NCBI GenBank assembly: GCA_022749755.1
Contig: CM040453.1
Location: 2,564,102-2,628,101, forward strand
Source: Azadirachta indica
Taxonomy: Eukaryota > Streptophyta > Magnoliopsida > Sapindales > Meliaceae
DNA: 64,000 nt
Direction of reading: 5' to 3'
Shown here one piece after another: positions 37,850-53,226 of the stretch. The notes below the pieces were generated by a model. That model worked only from the letters and a program-made list of their open reading frames with translations. It did no database searches and was not told the DNA's origin. The translations under genes and the position numbers were made by a program. The number at the start of each line of letters is the position of its first letter. Positions within the stretch are counted from its first letter, which is position 1.

Positions 37850-40079
37850 GGACCTAGAAGATTGTCCAGCAAACAAAATTACTTAACCCCACTTTCATTA
37901 ATTGATTCTTGTGTTGGATTGCAACACAAAGATCGATTCTTTACGTCGAGCTTCTATCAGTATCAGAAGAAAAAGCGAACAAGATTATTAATTTTCACAC
38001 GCCTACTCAACTCTTGGCGGTAATTTCTTGTGCTACAGAAAGCTAATCATTTTATATTTAATATTTGCATAAAAGAATGCATATAAAAATGAATCTGTAT
38101 AAAAAGACAGAAGATCGAACATTATTTTCATAATCTGTGTATCCGACTCAGGCATGTTACTCTCCACCCACCACATATCAACGTCTATACACACGCGCAC
38201 ATGCACAGAGAGAGACAGATATTTCATTCTGATACATATGTTGCAGCATATACATCAAATTGCAGTCTTCTTATTGTATATATTCACATACAGAATCTAT
38301 CATGGGAGACTCTGCTGCTTCTTGTGTGTATATATACCTCGTAAATCGGAGAAGGAAATGAATGAATGTTTTCGTTTCTTTTGTTTTGTAATATGGTTAG
38401 CATGATTTCAATTTTCTATTAATTGCTCCTTTATTGTTAATTAATTAATTAATTATTTATTTATTTATAGGTGCAACACTTTATAGAGAAGTACACCGCA
38501 TGCACGGAAGCACTATGTGAATAAACGCAGTTGTGATGAATATGATAATGTGTTTTAGTTCGCATGTGATCGTGCGTAAAATATTGGTTGTGCAGCGTGG
38601 AGTGAGCCAGAGAAAGAAAATAAGAGTTTTTCGACACCTATATATTCTCAATCAAGCAAAGAAGATTGAGTAACGTCTACAGAAGAGACAAATCAATTGC
38701 TTCATGGACATCAACCATGTCGGAATCCTCTAAATCTACCTCCAGACAATTGACATTTTTAGATTTGCTCCATCACTTCTTATATTATAGTTAAATTAAT
38801 TAACGTGTAATTAATTTATTAATTTATCAGCAGTTTATTATTTTTGTAATTTCCTATGTATTTAATTTTGTGCTCCTTTGATGAACATTGATGCCAAATT
38901 AACGCTAATAACCAAACAAATTAAATTTTTATTACAAGGAAATTAATAAATTTCCTCCCTATTTGCTCAATCTTTTAATTAATTATTTAAATCTTATACG
39001 AACACACTAGTTTCAACTATTCTTACCAGCAATCGCAGTTTGGTGAGTTTAATTTGTTTAATTAAGATTATGGCATGCAATTAATTAATGTTATTAAGAG
39101 GAATAATATTTATGATGTTAGACACAAAACGAACCGATTGCAAACCACAGATTGATCAAGTTCATTGTTTTCTCTGCATCTTCTCCAACTACGGCTTCTG
39201 TTTAGCCATTCTATTACTATAATTTGATTTTTGCTTTTGTTTTTTCTGTTAATTCGCTTGTTAGTCTGCATCAATTATTATTCCTTTCCTTATATCAATT
39301 TTTTAGATAAGAAGTTGTAGTGCATGGGAATCCATTAGTGTGAGATTTTGGGAATGTTATTGCTACCAACCAAATGTGCTGCAGTAATGATGGGTGATTT
39401 TTTGACTTTTTTGTGTTAATTAAGCCTGTGTTTGGTCCTATATATATATATATATATATATACACATTTGGTAAATACCAATTTTTTCAATATAAACTAA
39501 TCATCTTCATCTCAAATATTATAATTCTGTCTATCATAGCAAATGTACCTCATCCCAGACAAAACTTAAATCAAACTTACATTTCTGACAATAATTTTGA
39601 TGTGAACGAGATTAAAAATTCATCGCCGCTCCAAAAAATTAATTATACCAGTTGAATCGATAGAATTGCACAGTACAGAGATGCTTTTGAATCGAGTAAT
39701 TCAATATCCGCCTGCATGCACGAATTAAAAGTAGGTTTGAAAAATATCAGAAAGATGGAAAGTTTTCTCAGCAAGAGGAGTAAAATTTATAATATTCTCT
39801 GTTTCAAAGCACAAATTTAAGTTAGAAGGCATGGCATTAATTATTATAGTAGAAGTCAAAATAGTCTTACCTTGAGTTGAAATGAAAGCAACGGCGTACT
39901 ATGGTCAGTACTAGCACATATTTTGAAATTTCTTTGCAGAAATTATGCAATTGCGCGTGAAAATACAACAATGTTTCAGTCTACATCGTAGCATTAACGC
40001 CTTTTGAATTTAAGACCAACTGGTTCATTCTACAGTCACCTTTTTGATATAAGAAGGCTAACGATACTGTTTTTAAGAA
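37850..40079. other. Spacer, gypsy element to receptor-kinase pseudogene
   Basis: AT-rich with AT tracts (for example about 39440-39461) and TTAA repeats near 38440-38455. No gene or RNA is supported. Confidence 0.65.
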
Positions 40080-43000
40080 ATGAGTTCAATGATTTGCTGC
40101 CACTCAGTTTCTCTTTTCTGCATCATAGCATTGCATGTCACAGCTTTTGTCACTTCCTTCACTGTAATCAACAGAAAACTTGCCGAAAAGGAGACAGATT
40201 CTGTTGCCTTGCTGGCCATCAAATCAAAGATTATTCATGACCCTCAAGGGATCCTCAACTCCTGGAATGATTCTCGCCATTTCTGCGAGTGGGACGGCAT
40301 TATATGCGGCCGCAGGCACAGAAGAGTCACCGTTCTCGACCTCAATTCGAGAGGCTTGTTCGGTTCCTTGTCTCCTTACATTGGCAACCTCAGCTTTCTG
40401 AGGGTCATCCTACTCTTTAACAACAGTATCCAAGGCGGAATCCCTTCCGAAATTGGCCGTCTCTTCGGGCTACAAGATTTAGGGCTTGGCAATAACTCCC
40501 TGGTTGGTGAAATTCCGGGAAATCTGTCCCAATGCTCCGGGCTTATCCGCTTGTCGTTATTTGGCAACAAGTAGTTGGGAAAATTCCGCCAGGAGTTGCC
40601 TCTTTGCACAATCTTCTGACATTGAATTTACAATTCAACCATTTAACAGGGAGAATCGCGGATTTTCTTGGGAATCTTTCCTTCCTGGAAATTGTATCCC
40701 TAAGCGACAATCCTTTCGGAGGAAATATTCCGGATTCATTTGGTCGATTGAAAAAGTTGAAAGCTCTTGGACTTGGCGGAAACAATCTGTCAGGTACAGT
40801 TCCTCCTTCGCTTTACAATCTTTCCTTGCTTGATATTTTAATTTTATCCGACAATCAACTTCATGGAAATCTTCCATTAAACTTTGGTCTTACTCTTCCC
40901 AATCTAAATTATTTCCACCTTTCCATTAACTTCTTTGGCGGATCCATTCCGAAATCTTTATCCAATACCTCAAAACTCGAGTTTTTTGAAATATATGGTA
41001 ACAATTTTTCTGGGAAAGTCTCTGTTGATTTTTGAGGCATGAAACATCTAGCAAACCTGAATCTGGGTTATAATAATTTAGGAAGTGGGGAAGTTGATGA
41101 GATGAGTTTTATGAAGTCTTTAGCCAACTGCAGCAACTTGTGGTCCTTGAATTTAGCTGGAAACAATCCTGATTCAATAGCTAATCTCTCTATTTAGCTA
41201 CGACGTTTAGCTCTTACAGAGAATCAATTCTTCGGAAACATCCCTTCTGGGATCGGTAATCTAGTTAACATATATTTACTAGGAATGGAGAACAACCAAT
41301 TTACAGGGAAAATTCCTGAAGAAATGGGTAAGATTCAGAACTTACAATGGTTTTCCATTGATCACAATCAACTCTCAGGGGAAATTCCTTCGGCCCTGGG
41401 AAACCTGTCATCACTAAATGAGCTTCGCTTGCACAATAACAACTTATCAGGTATCATTCCATCTAGTCTAGGAAATCTGAAACAGTTGGCAATTTTGTAT
41501 CTCTTCCAAAATAATCTGAGTGGAGCCTTACCTGAAGAAAATTTCAATATAATTCATCTCTCTGTTTCACTAATTCTAGCAAAAAATCATTTGGTCGGGC
41601 CAATACCTCCAAATGTAGGTAATCTGAAAGATCTATCGATATTTGATGTGCCTGACAATGTTTTGTCTGGTGAAATTCCCAGTCAACTTGGTTTTTGTTC
41701 TAATCTTCAATACCTTTTTCTGGAGGGCAACCACTTCAATGGATCCATTCCTTCATCACTGAGTTCTTTGAGAGGCATTCAGGACATTCATCTTTCTCGG
41801 AACAATTTATCTGGCCAAATTCCAGAATTCCTGGGGACACTTTCCTTGGAAAATCTGAACTTGTCATTCAATGATTTTGAAGGCCAGGTACCAATGAAAG
41901 GAATTTTTGCCAATGTAAGTGCAATATCAGTTGCTGGAAATAGTGACAGATTTTGTGGGGGCATAGCTGAACTGCAATTGCCCAAATGCAACGATGATTC
42001 AAAGAAAAAAAAGGTATCTCGAGTATTTAAAATACTAATCTCAACTGCAAGTGCTTTTACAGGGTTAGTCATGGCGTCGCTTTTCGTTTTCTGTTGGCTC
42101 AAGAAGAGAAGAGGAAAACAACTTTCTGAACCCATCTGGAGAAAGGAGCTTTTCAAAGTGTCATATGAAAGGCTACTTAAAGCAACTGATGGGTTTTCTC
42201 CTAGACAATTGATTGGTGTGGGAAGTTTTGGCTCTGTGTATAAGGGAATCCTTGATGATCAAGAAGAAACAACTGTTGTTGCAGTCAAAGTACTAAAACT
42301 CCAACGCCAAGGAGCTTCCAAGAGTTTCGCAGCTGAATGTAAAGCACTGAGAAATGTCCGTCACCGGAATCTTGTCAGGGTCATAACATCTTGCTCAAGT
42401 ATTGATTATCAAGGAAACGACTTCAAGGCTCTAGTGTACGAGTACATGCCAAATGGGAGTCTTGAAAAATGGTTGAATCCGGCTCCAGAACCGGAAGAAG
42501 AATGTCTTCAAGTTCAGAATCTTACCCTTCTTCAAAGAATAAGCATTGCAATTGATGTGGCATCTGCAATAGATTATCTTCATCACCACTGCCAAGAACC
42601 AATCTTTCATTGCGATCTAAAGCCAAGCAATGTACTTCTCGATAGTGACATGACCGCTCACATTGCCGATTTTGGGCTAGCAAGGTTTCGACCAGAGTCC
42701 TCAAATCGAAATCAAAGCAGCAGCTCTGTTGGTGTAAGAGGAACAATTGGGTATGCAGCACCAGGTGAGCACAAGATCTCTAAGTCTTAACTGGTTCTTG
42801 AACATGAAACTCTTTTTCATGTAAATGTTTTCATCAAAAACAGAGTATGGTCTTGGAAGTGAAGTGTCAACAAATGAAGATGTCTACAGTTACGGGATAG
42901 TATTGCTACAAATGGTGACAAGAAGAAAACCCACGGACTTAATATTTGAAGGAGACCTTAATCTTCACAACTTTGCTAGAATGGCCTTGCGGATCGAGTG

Positions 43001-43198
43001 ATTGACATTGTCGATCCCACGCTTCCAAATGATGACCACGAAGAGGTAGCTGCTACTGACGATAGACGAATGGAATGTCTCATTTCAATGGTAAGAATTG
43101 GAGTGGTTTGTTCGATGGAGTCGCCTCAAGACCGAATGAAGATAGCCAATGTCCTCCATGAACTGCAATCAGTCAAGAGCACCCTTTCTTCGACGTAG
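40080..43198 (+). pseudogene. LRR receptor-like kinase, subfamily XII (XA21/EFR-like), broken
   Basis: The product would have a signal peptide, an LRRNT domain (LLAIKSKI..ILNSWN..FCEWDGIIC), about 20 LRRs, a transmembrane helix (ISTASAFTGLVMASLFVFCW) and a Ser/Thr kinase. Kinase motifs are intact: IGVGSFGSVYKG, the VAVKVL lysine, HCDLKPSN (non-RD, Cys before the catalytic Asp) and DFG. An intron at 42765-42843 in the kinase sits where XII-type genes usually have one. Breaks are one base lost near 40570-40576, TGA at 41033-41035, TAG at 41195-41197 with a few LRR codons missing nearby, and one base lost near 42990. Family members recognise microbial peptides at the plasma membrane. With only four lesions over 3 kb this looks recently inactivated. 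Confidence 0.93.
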
Positions 43199-43873
43199 AA
43201 CTGCGATACGACATCCTTTCTTGAACTTAAAACTGTGTTACGACTGGGAAAGAGAAAGATTCTCATTCTGCTACTTCTGTTCATGCTTATAATTAATTTT
43301 TCGGTTGTTTTGAAGTTTATGGTTTTTATTTTACTGATCACTTGTGTCCAGTATGACTAGGCCCATTTAATCTCAACTATAAATGGATGAGGAACATTCG
43401 AGGTTTAGCTTGCGAAACAAAATTCGCTAAATAGGGATATCATGTGAAAATAGATGACTAATAATGAATATCATGTAAAAACAGAGTAATTTACATATCC
43501 AAGACACTTGTCTTTACTTTTCTTCTTTTTATTAATTTTTTTTTTTAAACTTTTGTTGAATGTAAAAACATGAGTGTGGATACAATAATTCCAAGCCTCA
43601 ACGGATAAAAATTTTCCGCTATACAATCTCTCTCTAGATAACACATAAATGTGACTGCAAAAAAAGAAAAATCCTATCTAGATAATACATAAATGTGAAT
43701 GCAAAAAAAAAAAAAAAATCCTATCTCTCATGCTATCTTGTGGTTCAGATCCTGTATATGATTTTGAAAGCCTAACAAAAATGTAATGCATCCCTGCAAA
43801 AACGCTTGTGATACTAATGACTCAAAATATGCATATATTCTAAAAAACAGCCAAAGATTAAAAATGCTATCAA
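43199..43873. other. Spacer with 46-bp tandem duplication
   Basis: These are the 3' flanks of two convergent genes. Apart from the tandem repeat at 43633-43724 nothing is seen. Confidence 0.65.
43633..43724. repeat. Tandem duplication, unit about 46 bp
   Basis: Two adjacent copies share CTAGATAA-ACATAAATGTGA, then TGCAAAA, then an A-rich run and ATCCTAT; they differ at two positions and in the length of the A run. Confidence 0.85.
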
Positions 43874-46800
43874 TCAAAATCTCTCCATGCTAACGACTTC
43901 TTCAGCTAGCTGATCAATGAATGAATTCTCCATTTCTCTAGCAATTACCTCAATATCATCTTCCAAGTCTAACCACCCATCATCCTTTCCGAGCACTTTC
44001 ACTGATGAATCCCTGTTTGCTTGCTTCACCTGATGACCAAGCAATGTCCACAGCTCTTCTTGAATCATGTCAAAATTCTTCCCAAAGCAAAGCCTCGAGG
44101 ATAGAGGTTTTTTCCCATGAGTCCCAACGCTTGGCTTGATAATCTCCATCAGCTTTGAATTTATGCAATCAAACAGAAGTCTCCTTTCTGACCTCTTCCA
44201 GGACATCTGCTCACCGTACTTCTTCTCTAGCATCTCAAACACTGTTGGGCTTATTGGGAATTCAGGAGAATGCCACATCTCATAGCCCATGTCCAAGTTC
44301 CTACCATGAAAACCTGCTTCAGTAAAAACATCAACCAGGTAGGAGAAATCCCTGCTCTCTTCAACACTGTATACTCTCATTAGCTCTTCATTTTCTCCAG
44401 AATGGCTAACAGAATCTCCCTCAGAATCATCATCACTTGACACAATCATTCCAGCTCCCTCAGAGTATGCTTCCGAGGACTCTGATTTCAGAAGTTCAAG
44501 TTGCAGCTGCAAACCTGGAACAGAACAAAGGAGGAAGTTAAGAAACTTTAAAAAGTTAAAAGAGGTTAAACTATAAAATGAGTATAGAAAACAAAGCAGC
44601 TGATATCATTACCATGCAAATTAGAACCCACACTCTGACAGCATAGAGAGCTAGATGAAATCTCTTTCTCGAATGGTGGTTCGAGCACTGAATTTGGACT
44701 AGGCTGATAAACCTCCTCCAAGTTCGCAAGACATTCAGGATCTGTGCAAGAGCCAAATGAAGAATCTTCTTTAAACATTCTAATCAACATATCCTGCAGT
44801 GGGACAAAATTGATGAGCAAGAAACATTCTTTTGTGTAATGTGAAAAACACGGGAAAAAACAATTTTTCTGTTTTCTTGCAAATCTGGCAAAAGAGATGC
44901 AATAGAAATTTGTGCTATGCACAGCTGTAAAGCCTAAAATGAACATGAAAGAGATGCAATATGAACATGATGGTAGATATAAGATAAGTCAAAATCAACA
45001 AGTCAACATAAGTGCTCTTGTGCACCTTGAGCATGACTTCTTTACCAACTTAATGAAACTTAAGATAAAACTCGGTGCAAATTTGAGGCTTGAGATTTAT
45101 CCACTACCAGATAAAGTGAACAAAGCAGAAATAGTATCACAAATTTTCATGTATGAGCAATGTGTATATATCCTCACACATTCCAGACATATATTAACTG
45201 CAATATGTTTCCATGTATGACAGTGTTAACTCAGATTCTACGGACTTCTCAGCAACATGTGCAGCCATGCAGGGGCTATCGAATAATTATAGAAGCTAAT
45301 TCAGAACCATATTTCGAAATTATGCTAGGATGCAAACCATATAAGAGTGTCCAAAGATTATATCAAATAAAATTTCAAACCTGCTGAGTAGGAGCATCTG
45401 GAACTTGAGGAGAAAAATAGCCATCCTCCACCAACAGCATGCAGTCTGTCATTTTCATATGCTGCCCCTTGTGATTTTCTGAAGACTGACCCCCATCCAC
45501 AGTTTGTGCATCAGTTACCATGTTAACAACCATACTAGGAGAGGCAACACAATTTACTGATGACTTTGTAACCACAGAACTCTGTTCAGAGAGATTTTTT
45601 TCCTCGAGCCTCTTCTTCTGCAGCTCCTGAACAGTGCATCTTTCTTCTGAATCAGGGTAGGAATTTGATGAATTTAAAACCATTGGTATTTGTTCACATG
45701 TATCCTTCTCCTCAAGTTTCCTCTTTAGGTCAACCTGAAGCAAGCGATCATCTTGTGCTGGGTGACCATTTCTTGACTCCAAACAAGGAAAATACTGAGA
45801 CTCCATACCATCTTTCACATTATGCTCTTGCTTCCTGAATTTGTACTGTAACCATTTTTCTGGTAGCCTCGTAACTGGGTTGCAGCAAAGACCAGTCTGA
45901 CTGCTATAGTCATGCCCATTAAGTCTGAAATCAGAATTATGAGCACTTGATTCTTGATCAGGCGTGGCAAGCATTTCACGCATAGTCCTGTTCCTACTAG
46001 CCACTTCAACTTCTTGAAACTTTTTGGTTGTTTTCCATCTTTCTAAGATCTCCTTCCTCACTTCCCTAGCCGCATATGCTCCATCTGAATGGGCAAATGA
46101 TGGCTGCTGATGGTTCTTCTCATCGCAGGAATTAGGAGGTGAAGATGTCTTGAGCTCAGAATCTTCTGCAAAAGAATGATTGTCTCTGCTAACTGATTTT
46201 GATGCCTTTGTAAACAGGTTGTTTTTCCCCTGCCCTGTTTGTCTGGAAATTCGAAACCTCCATCTAACAGGTTCCACATTTTTGGTCATGTCCTTCCTTT
46301 CTTCATTTTCAACACATGAATTCCCTTTTTCAGGAGTACAAAAATCTGGATGCTTGTTGATTAAATGAGAATCCCTGCAGGAACTAGATGAAGAAAAACA
46401 TTTTGTGGCATTCTCTTTCTTTCCGAGTTTTGGTTTCAAAAGGACAATCTCTGTAGTAAGATTGACTGATTCCTGTTGCAATCTTAAAAGCTTGTATCCA
46501 TTACCAAGAACATGATCTCTGTGGGGATCTGTTAAGAGACCAGTTTCAAGTTTCCAAAGCAGTTTCACACTTTCTTGATCACTTTCCCTCCTGGATATGT
46601 TGCATATGTCAGTCTTCCCAGTATCAGAACCATTTGATGACTTCAAGACTGTCAAGCAGTCTGACTGCAAATGGTGATGGATGCCTTGCAGATCACAGTG
46701 ATGCTTGAGGATGAACGATTCTGGTTCCTGAAGATATTTCATGAAAAGGTCCATTTTAGAATCCACAACTGCCTGTGCATCATGAACATCCTCTGTTGCG

Positions 46801-47105
46801 GACAAACTCAACTTAGATTTCCCCTTTTTAACTCCCAGATTACAATCCTCCTCTCGCTTCAGTTTTCCATGTACTTCAAATGCACCCCTAAATTCTTCCT
46901 GCTCTTCAGCGCTCAACCTAAACGAGTGGCGTTCATGGGGTGAACGCTTCCCTCTTACACCTATTGAAGCAACTCTCCTCAGATAATTCTCAGATAGCAC
47001 TTTTTGTTTTTTATGGACAGGCTGATGAGGTGACAGCTCATCAAGACCCATTAATCTTGCAATAACACTGGGAGTAAATTGTCTTGATTCCATCTTTGTT
47101 GACAT
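43874..47105 (-). CDS. DUF4378 / TRM-like protein (TON1-recruiting-motif family)
   Basis: Three coding exons join in frame to 848 aa: 45381-47105, 44613-44793 and 43874-44514. Near the N-terminus is the family motif TPSVIARLMGLDEL, followed by SIGVRGKRS and a RHSFRLSAEEQEEF block; near residue 120 is DLFMKYLQEPESF. The C-terminal DUF4378 domain runs from FSYLVDVFTEAGFHG to the end with YGEQMSWKRSERRLLFDCINS. TRM proteins bind TON1 and microtubules and shape cortical microtubule arrays and organ form. The middle is hydrophilic and probably disordered. An in-frame TAA directly precedes the ATG, so the start is firm. Probable non-coding 5' exons lie at about 47106-47165, 47334-47422 and above 48213, joined by good GT-AG sites. 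The intron donor at 45380 (GTTTGA) is weak. Confidence 0.88.
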
Positions 47106-48450
47106 TTATTGAGCTATTCTAGATAAACACTCCCTGAATTCAAGCACTTTCTAGAAAATGCAAGACTGCACCTGCACCAAATCAGATAAAGCTACATAAA
47201 GAAAGTAAAACCAACTTGCTTTATAACCAAGTAAATGTTCTTAAACATTTGTTTCCCTTTCCATTTTGGCTTTTCAGTACACAAGAAAAATACAACAGTT
47301 AATCGAATCATCAACCCCAGAAGAGCTGCTTACCAAATCTTCTTTTGTTGTACTGGCAATTTGATGACTAAAGTCAGATGCCAAATCCGGAGCATTTCTA
47401 AGTTTCTGAACCTCCCTGTGTCCTGTAAAAGGTACCATTATAATCCAATGAATATGCAAACAGATGCAGATATAATGGAAAATAAGAATTAAATTTAGTA
47501 AAAAGACAAAAACTAAAATAAAAGCAATTTAAAAATGAAAAGAAAATACTCCTAGCTAATAATCTTCACTACGCAGCATTGATCACTGGATTCAGAACAG
47601 AACAGAACAGGAGCAAAAAGAGAATGCAAACAAAAAGAAATAATTGATTACCAATAAAGCCTTCTATCACGACAATCATAGCCTAAAGTAGAAAATTCTC
47701 TATAATCTCTAAGAGAAATTCAAGAAAATAAATGAAAATAAAAAGAACAGAGAGCAACAAGAGGTCAGAGAGGTAAGCATCCCAAAGGCTAGAAGCAAAT
47801 CTCTGGAAACGCCTATTAAGACAACATAATAAAGTTTAGCTGCAATCAACATCCACGCAGAAACAAAATCATGAAAACAACTTATTTTAGTGAGCAATTA
47901 TTACAATAACAGCTTAGAAATAAGTGTAAAGTGAATCAGTAAAAGGAACGTACAGCATAATCATAGAAAGAGAACAATAGACTGCCACATAATATCAGAC
48001 AAAAATAATAACCCACAATAATTCGAAGACAATGATTTGCATGCGCCACTACAACAAACATCACCATTAGATTCCACTACAAACAATTAAAAATAATAAT
48101 AATAAAACCTACTTTGATAAAAACTCGAGCAATAATCAAAACCAACAAAATTATCAAACTCTTAATAAACAAACCCAGAAATTAATCAAGGAAGACTGAC
48201 AGATAAACTTACTTTCTCTATGAGATCTTTGCTTTCACTGAGCATCCATGAAGCGATTTCTTCGTAACGTGCAACAAAATCTCTTTGTTGATCATAATTA
48301 TCAACAATCAGGTAATAATAAATTATCTTTAACGTACGTATATAATATAATTTTTTGTTGTTTTTGCTTATAAATCAAGGAATAGAAGACACGCCGACGA
48401 AATTTGTATTCGCAAACTAATAATAAGTCAAGTAGACGCAATCTCTCCGT
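47106..48450 (-). other. 5' UTR exons and introns of the TRM-like gene (probable)
   Basis: On the minus strand, a probable exon above 48213 ends at GTAAGT, a second (47334-47422) has a TTTTACAG acceptor and GTAAGC donor, and the last begins after TGCAG at 47166. The frame through the middle exon that looks most protein-like hits TAG before reaching the main ATG, and a four-codon upstream ORF (ATG GAT GCT CAG TGA) lies in the first exon. This is inferred from splice signals only. Confidence 0.5.
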
Positions 48451-50565
48451 CTACAGGAGTTGATATTAAGTTTTTTTTTTAATCCAATTTTGACACGCAA
48501 AAACAAAAATGGTCGGCAACCCATAAAAAGAGATTAATCTGGGTTTGATTTCTTCCCCTTTTTTTTTTATTCTTTTAATGAACCAAATAAAGGAAACTAA
48601 AAAAAACTGTAAGAGGGCTAATAAAAGAAAAAGAGAAACAATAATGATACTATGATTGATGAAGAAAATGAAGGGAAGAACCCTGCCCTGGTTTGTAGAT
48701 CGCAGATGCTTTCTTTCTTTTATTATTATTATTATCGTTATTTTATTATTTGCTGTCGTTTCGAGGATTTACGCGCGAATCATCGTCGTGTTTCGCGTAG
48801 TTGGCGCCACTAAAATACCGGTTTTTTTATTGAGGAGAATTGATATTTCCACTAAGGTTTTTGCTTCGCGCAGTCTGGTTCTGGAGTGATTATAACGGAA
48901 GGAAATATTGGATGTAGTGAGATGGTTGGTGGAAATAGAGGATTGCTTTTTTAAAAGAGAAAACTTTAATGATTAAAGATTTGCATGATTGTCTAGGGTG
49001 GATAAAACAGGGTCACGTGACTTGCATGTGGATTAGGTTTTGACCTAAACGGGGAAATTTCGTAATGTTAAAATAAGTGGGTCCCCCTCTCTATCTCCAG
49101 CATACTTGGAACTAGAGTTGGGTTGGGTCATTGTGTGACTTAATGAGCCAAGCCCAATTGAGAGAGTCTTCAACGTGAAAAAAAGCCCATGTAATTTGGG
49201 TCGGTAGCCCCAATTCAGACTTGAGACTTTATTAAGACATAAAATTCTAACCAAAAACAAAAAGATAATATCGTTTCCAAACTCTGGGCAACAGTATTTC
49301 CTGTAGTTAATTAAATCTTAATTTCTAAATTGATTTGTTCATTTCTCTTATTCCTTTATTTATTAATCCACGTTTCTCTTTTTATTGTTTGGAATAATGT
49401 TTATAATTTTAAAATCACAACAAAATATAACAACACAGAAAATTATTTTACATTAACGCGAAATGATTTCATGTCATTAAAAATTTGGAGCCAAGGTACC
49501 TGTAAAACAACAATAGCTGAAATTTTGATTTGTTTTATTTTTCTTCTGGATATATACAAAGCATGAAAAGGAGACAATAAAAAGAGGTGCGAGATGTGAG
49601 ATGCCTACTCCTATGTATAAAGTTGTTTAAGTTAGTGGGAATGGGACATTGATTGCTTCATAAACCCCACTTGCTTTTTCAAATTGTAATTGTGGTAGAG
49701 GAGAGGGTTCACTGTGAATGAAATTTCAAAAGATAAAATGATATGAACACCTATTATTCTTTCCAAGTAGTGACAATGAGATCAATCCAATTTTCAATAT
49801 GGACCATTTTATATAAATTTGGGTGGGTAGTCACTACATTTTTATTTATTACTTTGAATAATAACTTCTAAAACATTATTAATAATTAATTATATAATAA
49901 ATTTATATTCGGACTCGCACATATTCATATTGATGTTACGAAACACTGAATTGATGGTCACCACATTTCTTGTGAAATGTGTTAAACTTTTTGAGTAAAA
50001 ACGTGGAATTCGTGTAGCCAAATGAAAAGTTCATGTTATGAAACACTGATTTTTTTTTTTTTTTTTTTGGTGGTTAAAAGAATAAGGAATCATAGTGTAG
50101 GAATAGGATGCACATGGTTTGGATTTAGACCATGTTCACTTTGATTATCAAATCTTTACTCCCATTTTTTATTTTTCTTTTTTCTGCCCAATCAATTTTT
50201 ACTGTGGCCATCAGAATGTGTATTTATTGACATGCTAAGCTGAATAATAATATAATAGGAAAAAGAAACAACTACACCAATAAAATTATTAGCCAACAAT
50301 ATTATATATTTCAAATTTTAAGTTTTTCTTTTAATTATCCTAAACGATTTACAAAATGGATTGGACAGAAAAGGTAAATTGGAGAGAATAATAATTTTTA
50401 ACTTTCACCCCAACAGAAAATCCAAAAATACTAATTAATTAATATTTTACAATGAAGCAGTTAAGCAGGCTGCCTTTATAAAGAATAACTGCTGCCGTCG
50501 GTCATATTTTTGTTGTACACTATTATTGTTTTCTTGGGTGTCTGGAACTCACTACCACTTACCAA
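48451..50565. other. Intergenic region, TRM-like gene to DHAR
   Basis: It holds the divergent promoters of the two genes with AT-rich sequence between. A TATA box for DHAR (TTTATAAAG) lies at 50475-50483. TGGGCC or TGGGCT-type motifs occur on the minus strand near 49150-49190. No gene is seen. Confidence 0.6.
50475..50483 (+). promoter_or_regulatory. TATA box of DHAR
   Basis: TTTATAAAG, about 85 bases upstream of the first ATG, is well placed for a TATA box. Confidence 0.6.

Positions 50566-53226
<2,661 letters not shown>

Noticed and set aside
47274..47459. Protein-like frame upstream of the TRM-like gene (KLRNAPDLASDFSHQIAS)
   Set aside because: As a coding exon it fails: in the only open phase the next exon reaches TAG before the main ATG, so I treat it as leader sequence, though an alternative transcript is possible.
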